A stretch of DNA of 64,000 nt, taken from contig JAUIET010000014.1 in NCBI GenBank assembly GCA_030429735.1, positions 62,001 through 126,000 of the forward strand. The letters are read 5' to 3'. Below the pieces are notes generated by a model, which searched no databases, was not told the origin of the DNA, and worked only from the letters and a program-made list of their open reading frames with translations. The position numbers and the translations under genes are program-made. The stretch is from Gammaproteobacteria bacterium. GTDB lineage: Bacteria; Pseudomonadota; Gammaproteobacteria; Pseudomonadales; JAUIET01. Positions 62,718-64,000 of this stretch are shown here, piece by piece. The first letter of the stretch is position 1; the number at the start of each line of letters is the position of its first letter.

Positions 62718-62987
62718 TTAGTGTTTGAATGGGACGAAGCGAAAAGACTGGCCAATGTTGAGAAACACGGCATTGATTTCTTGTTAGCTAAGGAAATCTG
62801 GCAAGATCCTGTTTTGGAATTGCGGTCTTCGCAGGAGCACGGAGAAGAGCGATTCATCGCCCTTGGTAGAACCCATGATGCACTCATTGCCGTAATTTAC
62901 ACTTGGAGAGGCGCAAATAGACGTTTGATAAGCGCCAGAAAGGCACGAAAGAATGAGCAAAGATACTACGAAGATAGAATTGGGTGA
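62718..62987 (+). CDS. brnT: BrnT-family toxin
   Basis: An 89-residue RelE-fold RNase toxin. The N terminus FEWDEAKRLANVEKHGIDF, then RFIALGRTHDALIAVIYTWR and RLISARKARKNEQRYYED, are the family motifs. I place the start at GTG 62718 because the promoter lies just upstream and the shorter length fits BrnT (about 90). A frame from ATG 62658 would start upstream of the promoter. The gene overlaps brnA by 35 bases. Confidence 0.9.
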   Translation, partial: LVFEWDEAKRLANVEKHGIDFLLAKEIWQDPVLELRSSQEHGEERFIALGRTHDALIAVIYTWRGANRRLISARKARKNEQRYYEDRIG

Positions 62988-63261
62988 TGGCTTAAATCAG
63001 GATCGCAGTGACCTTGATCGGCTCGAGGCCATGACCGATGAGGAAATTGATACTAGCGACATCCCTGAACTCGACGCTTCTTTTTTTAAAGATGCCAAGG
63101 TTGTTATGCCACCTGAAAAAAAGCATGTGAGCATTCGACTTGATGCTGATGTTTTAGAGTGGATGAAATCTCAGGGCAAAGGCTACCAAAGCCGTATTAA
63201 CGCCGTTTTACGTGCTTACTACGAAGCCAATCAAGGTGACGAGTCTAACAATCGAAGATAG
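62953..63261 (+). CDS. brnA: BrnA-family antitoxin
   Basis: A 102-residue antitoxin. The acidic N-terminal half contains LDRLEAMTDEEIDTSDIPEL, which neutralises BrnT. The C-terminal ribbon-helix-helix part is KHVSIRLDADVLEWMKSQGKGYQSRINAVLRAYYE, in two segments. It is the DNA-binding autorepressor of the operon. The overlap with brnT gives tight coupling. Toxin-antitoxin cargo is common on mobilisable elements and stabilises them. Confidence 0.9.
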   Translation: MSKDTTKIELGDGLNQDRSDLDRLEAMTDEEIDTSDIPELDASFFKDAKVVMPPEKKHVSIRLDADVLEWMKSQGKGYQSRINAVLRAYYEANQGDESNNRR

Positions 63262-63296
63262 TTCTCTGCCGGTACTTATTACTTTAATCGAGCGAT

Positions 63297-63316
63297 TTAG
63301 TCAGTAACTGAACTAA
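63297..63316. terminator. Weak hairpin between brnA and the convergent membrane-protein gene
   Basis: TTAG-TCAGT and ACTGA-ACTAA can pair around a central A with a one-base bulge. It is placed at the meeting point of convergent genes and overlaps the stop of the second one. No U-tract follows. Confidence 0.3.
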
Positions 63317-63960
63317 TTCACGTCCCTTACTACGCCTATGTAAATTTCGTTAGACGGGTTATCAACTACCCAAATACAATTAGGATTCGATACGGAAGGA
63401 TCGCTATTTTCAAGCCTTGCTCGTTCGCTGCAACTTTTTGTTGCCGCCTTGTTTTTTTCATACTCATTGGCAAAAACCTTGAGTGGGTCTTCGCCTTTAA
63501 AATCTACTTTTAACTGTATTGGTATGTCGCCAATCCAGAAAAGAAATATCTTTTTCTCTTCCGCCTCGAAGCTTTCCCAGTCTTTATAGCGCGCCATCGA
63601 CTTGCTTGATTTGAGCTCTACGGAAACGAGACTAGGTGCGGCGGGAGGAACTACATTTGACGGTAGAGGACAAGGGTTGTTCCACGGTGGCGTACTTGCA
63701 GAATCTTTCGGCAACAAATTAAGAGCGGCTTCGTATCGGATTCTCATATGATGAACCAACTCTTCGCCCACACAATACTTGCTTTTATTGCTTCTAATTT
63801 CGCCAAACAGTCTATTCACCTCACCTAAAGCTGCGTAGTTTTTTTCTTCTTTTTCATCAAAAAAAGCGATATATGTCAGACATACGGTTGCTACGCTGAG
63901 TACTATATTTAGTATTCCGCTCCAGTTAAATTTCTTGATCTTCTCAAAATATGGAGGCAT
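63313..63960 (-). CDS. Unknown protein with N-terminal membrane anchor
   Basis: A 215-residue protein with a single hydrophobic segment near the N terminus (about 15-35, GILNIVLSVATVCLTYIAFF), then a charged soluble region. A Pro/Ser-rich stretch lies at about 88-112, and there are four or five cysteines, some near the C terminus. The base composition is visibly more AT-rich than the core genes to the left, consistent with recent acquisition with the neighbouring mobilisation genes. No family recognised. It lies next to brnTA, convergently. The last 40 bases of the window upstream of it contain nothing I can name. Confidence 0.65.
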   Translation of the reverse strand: MPPYFEKIKKFNWSGILNIVLSVATVCLTYIAFFDEKEEKNYAALGEVNRLFGEIRSNKSKYCVGEELVHHMRIRYEAALNLLPKDSASTPPWNNPCPLPSNVVPPAAPSLVSVELKSSKSMARYKDWESFEAEEKKIFLFWIGDIPIQLKVDFKGEDPLKVFANEYEKNKAATKSCSERARLENSDPSVSNPNCIWVVDNPSNEIYIGVVRDVN

Positions 63961-64000
63961 GGTCGCAACTCAAGCAAAATTAGGACTGTCGGCAAAATCG

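Overview
The window looks like chromosome of an aerobic, probably marine, gammaproteobacterium. The supporting genes are a homodimeric-E1 pyruvate dehydrogenase (aceE-aceF), a large-form isocitrate lyase, FabV enoyl reductase, MiaE, a RibB protein with a degenerate RibA tail, a PhaD-like regulator next to a phasin, Hsp33 and BepA. An affiliation near the Spongiibacter/Halieaceae-type lineages is a guess from gene content. No rRNA, tRNA or CRISPR array was seen.

Layout. 1-8.4 kb: an edge-truncated hybrid histidine kinase, the abasic-site protein YedK, RibB/RibX, AraC- and LysR-type regulators around an RraA-like gene, a phasin with a PhaD-like TetR regulator, and an NfeD/SPFH membrane pair. 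8.4-20.4 kb: an epimerase, a cysteine-less thiolase-like protein, polyphosphate kinase, a P450, a DamX-like AAA-SPOR protein, isocitrate lyase, Ppx/GppA, DjlA and a solitary ParA.

20.4-36 kb: a minus-strand catabolic cluster matching the steroid C/D-ring pathway: FadD3-like ligase, IpdA/IpdB, IpdC, IpdF, FadE30, three further acyl-CoA dehydrogenases, two thiolases, an SDR and a metallo-beta-lactamase-fold hydrolase. HIP, the bicyclic remnant of steroids, would be activated by FadD3, desaturated and oxidised by FadE30, IpdF and IpdC, opened by IpdAB, and cleaved by the thiolases. An EchA20 crotonase and a KstR2 regulator are not in the window. Two gaps in this cluster hold three copies of an unusual repeat: a conserved core inside perfect 20-29 bp inverted arms whose sequence differs in every copy.

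36-60.7 kb: housekeeping and envelope genes (fabV, miaE with a glycosyltransferase-like gene, aceF-aceE, a receiver-TM-OmpA-like protein, an M16 protease, an AI-2E-family permease, a TusA-like protein, bepA, nadA, dacB, an aldo/keto reductase, a cold-shock gene with a long leader, a VWA protein, hslO). It also has a secreted protein made of six two-cysteine repeats, translationally coupled to a 55-residue small protein.

60.8-64 kb: an accessory segment that looks like the mobilisation module of an integrated element. It has a 35-residue small ORF, a MobC-like protein and a relaxase in overlapping reading frames, then a BrnT/BrnA toxin-antitoxin pair with a clear promoter and operator, and an unknown membrane protein. 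No integrase is in view.
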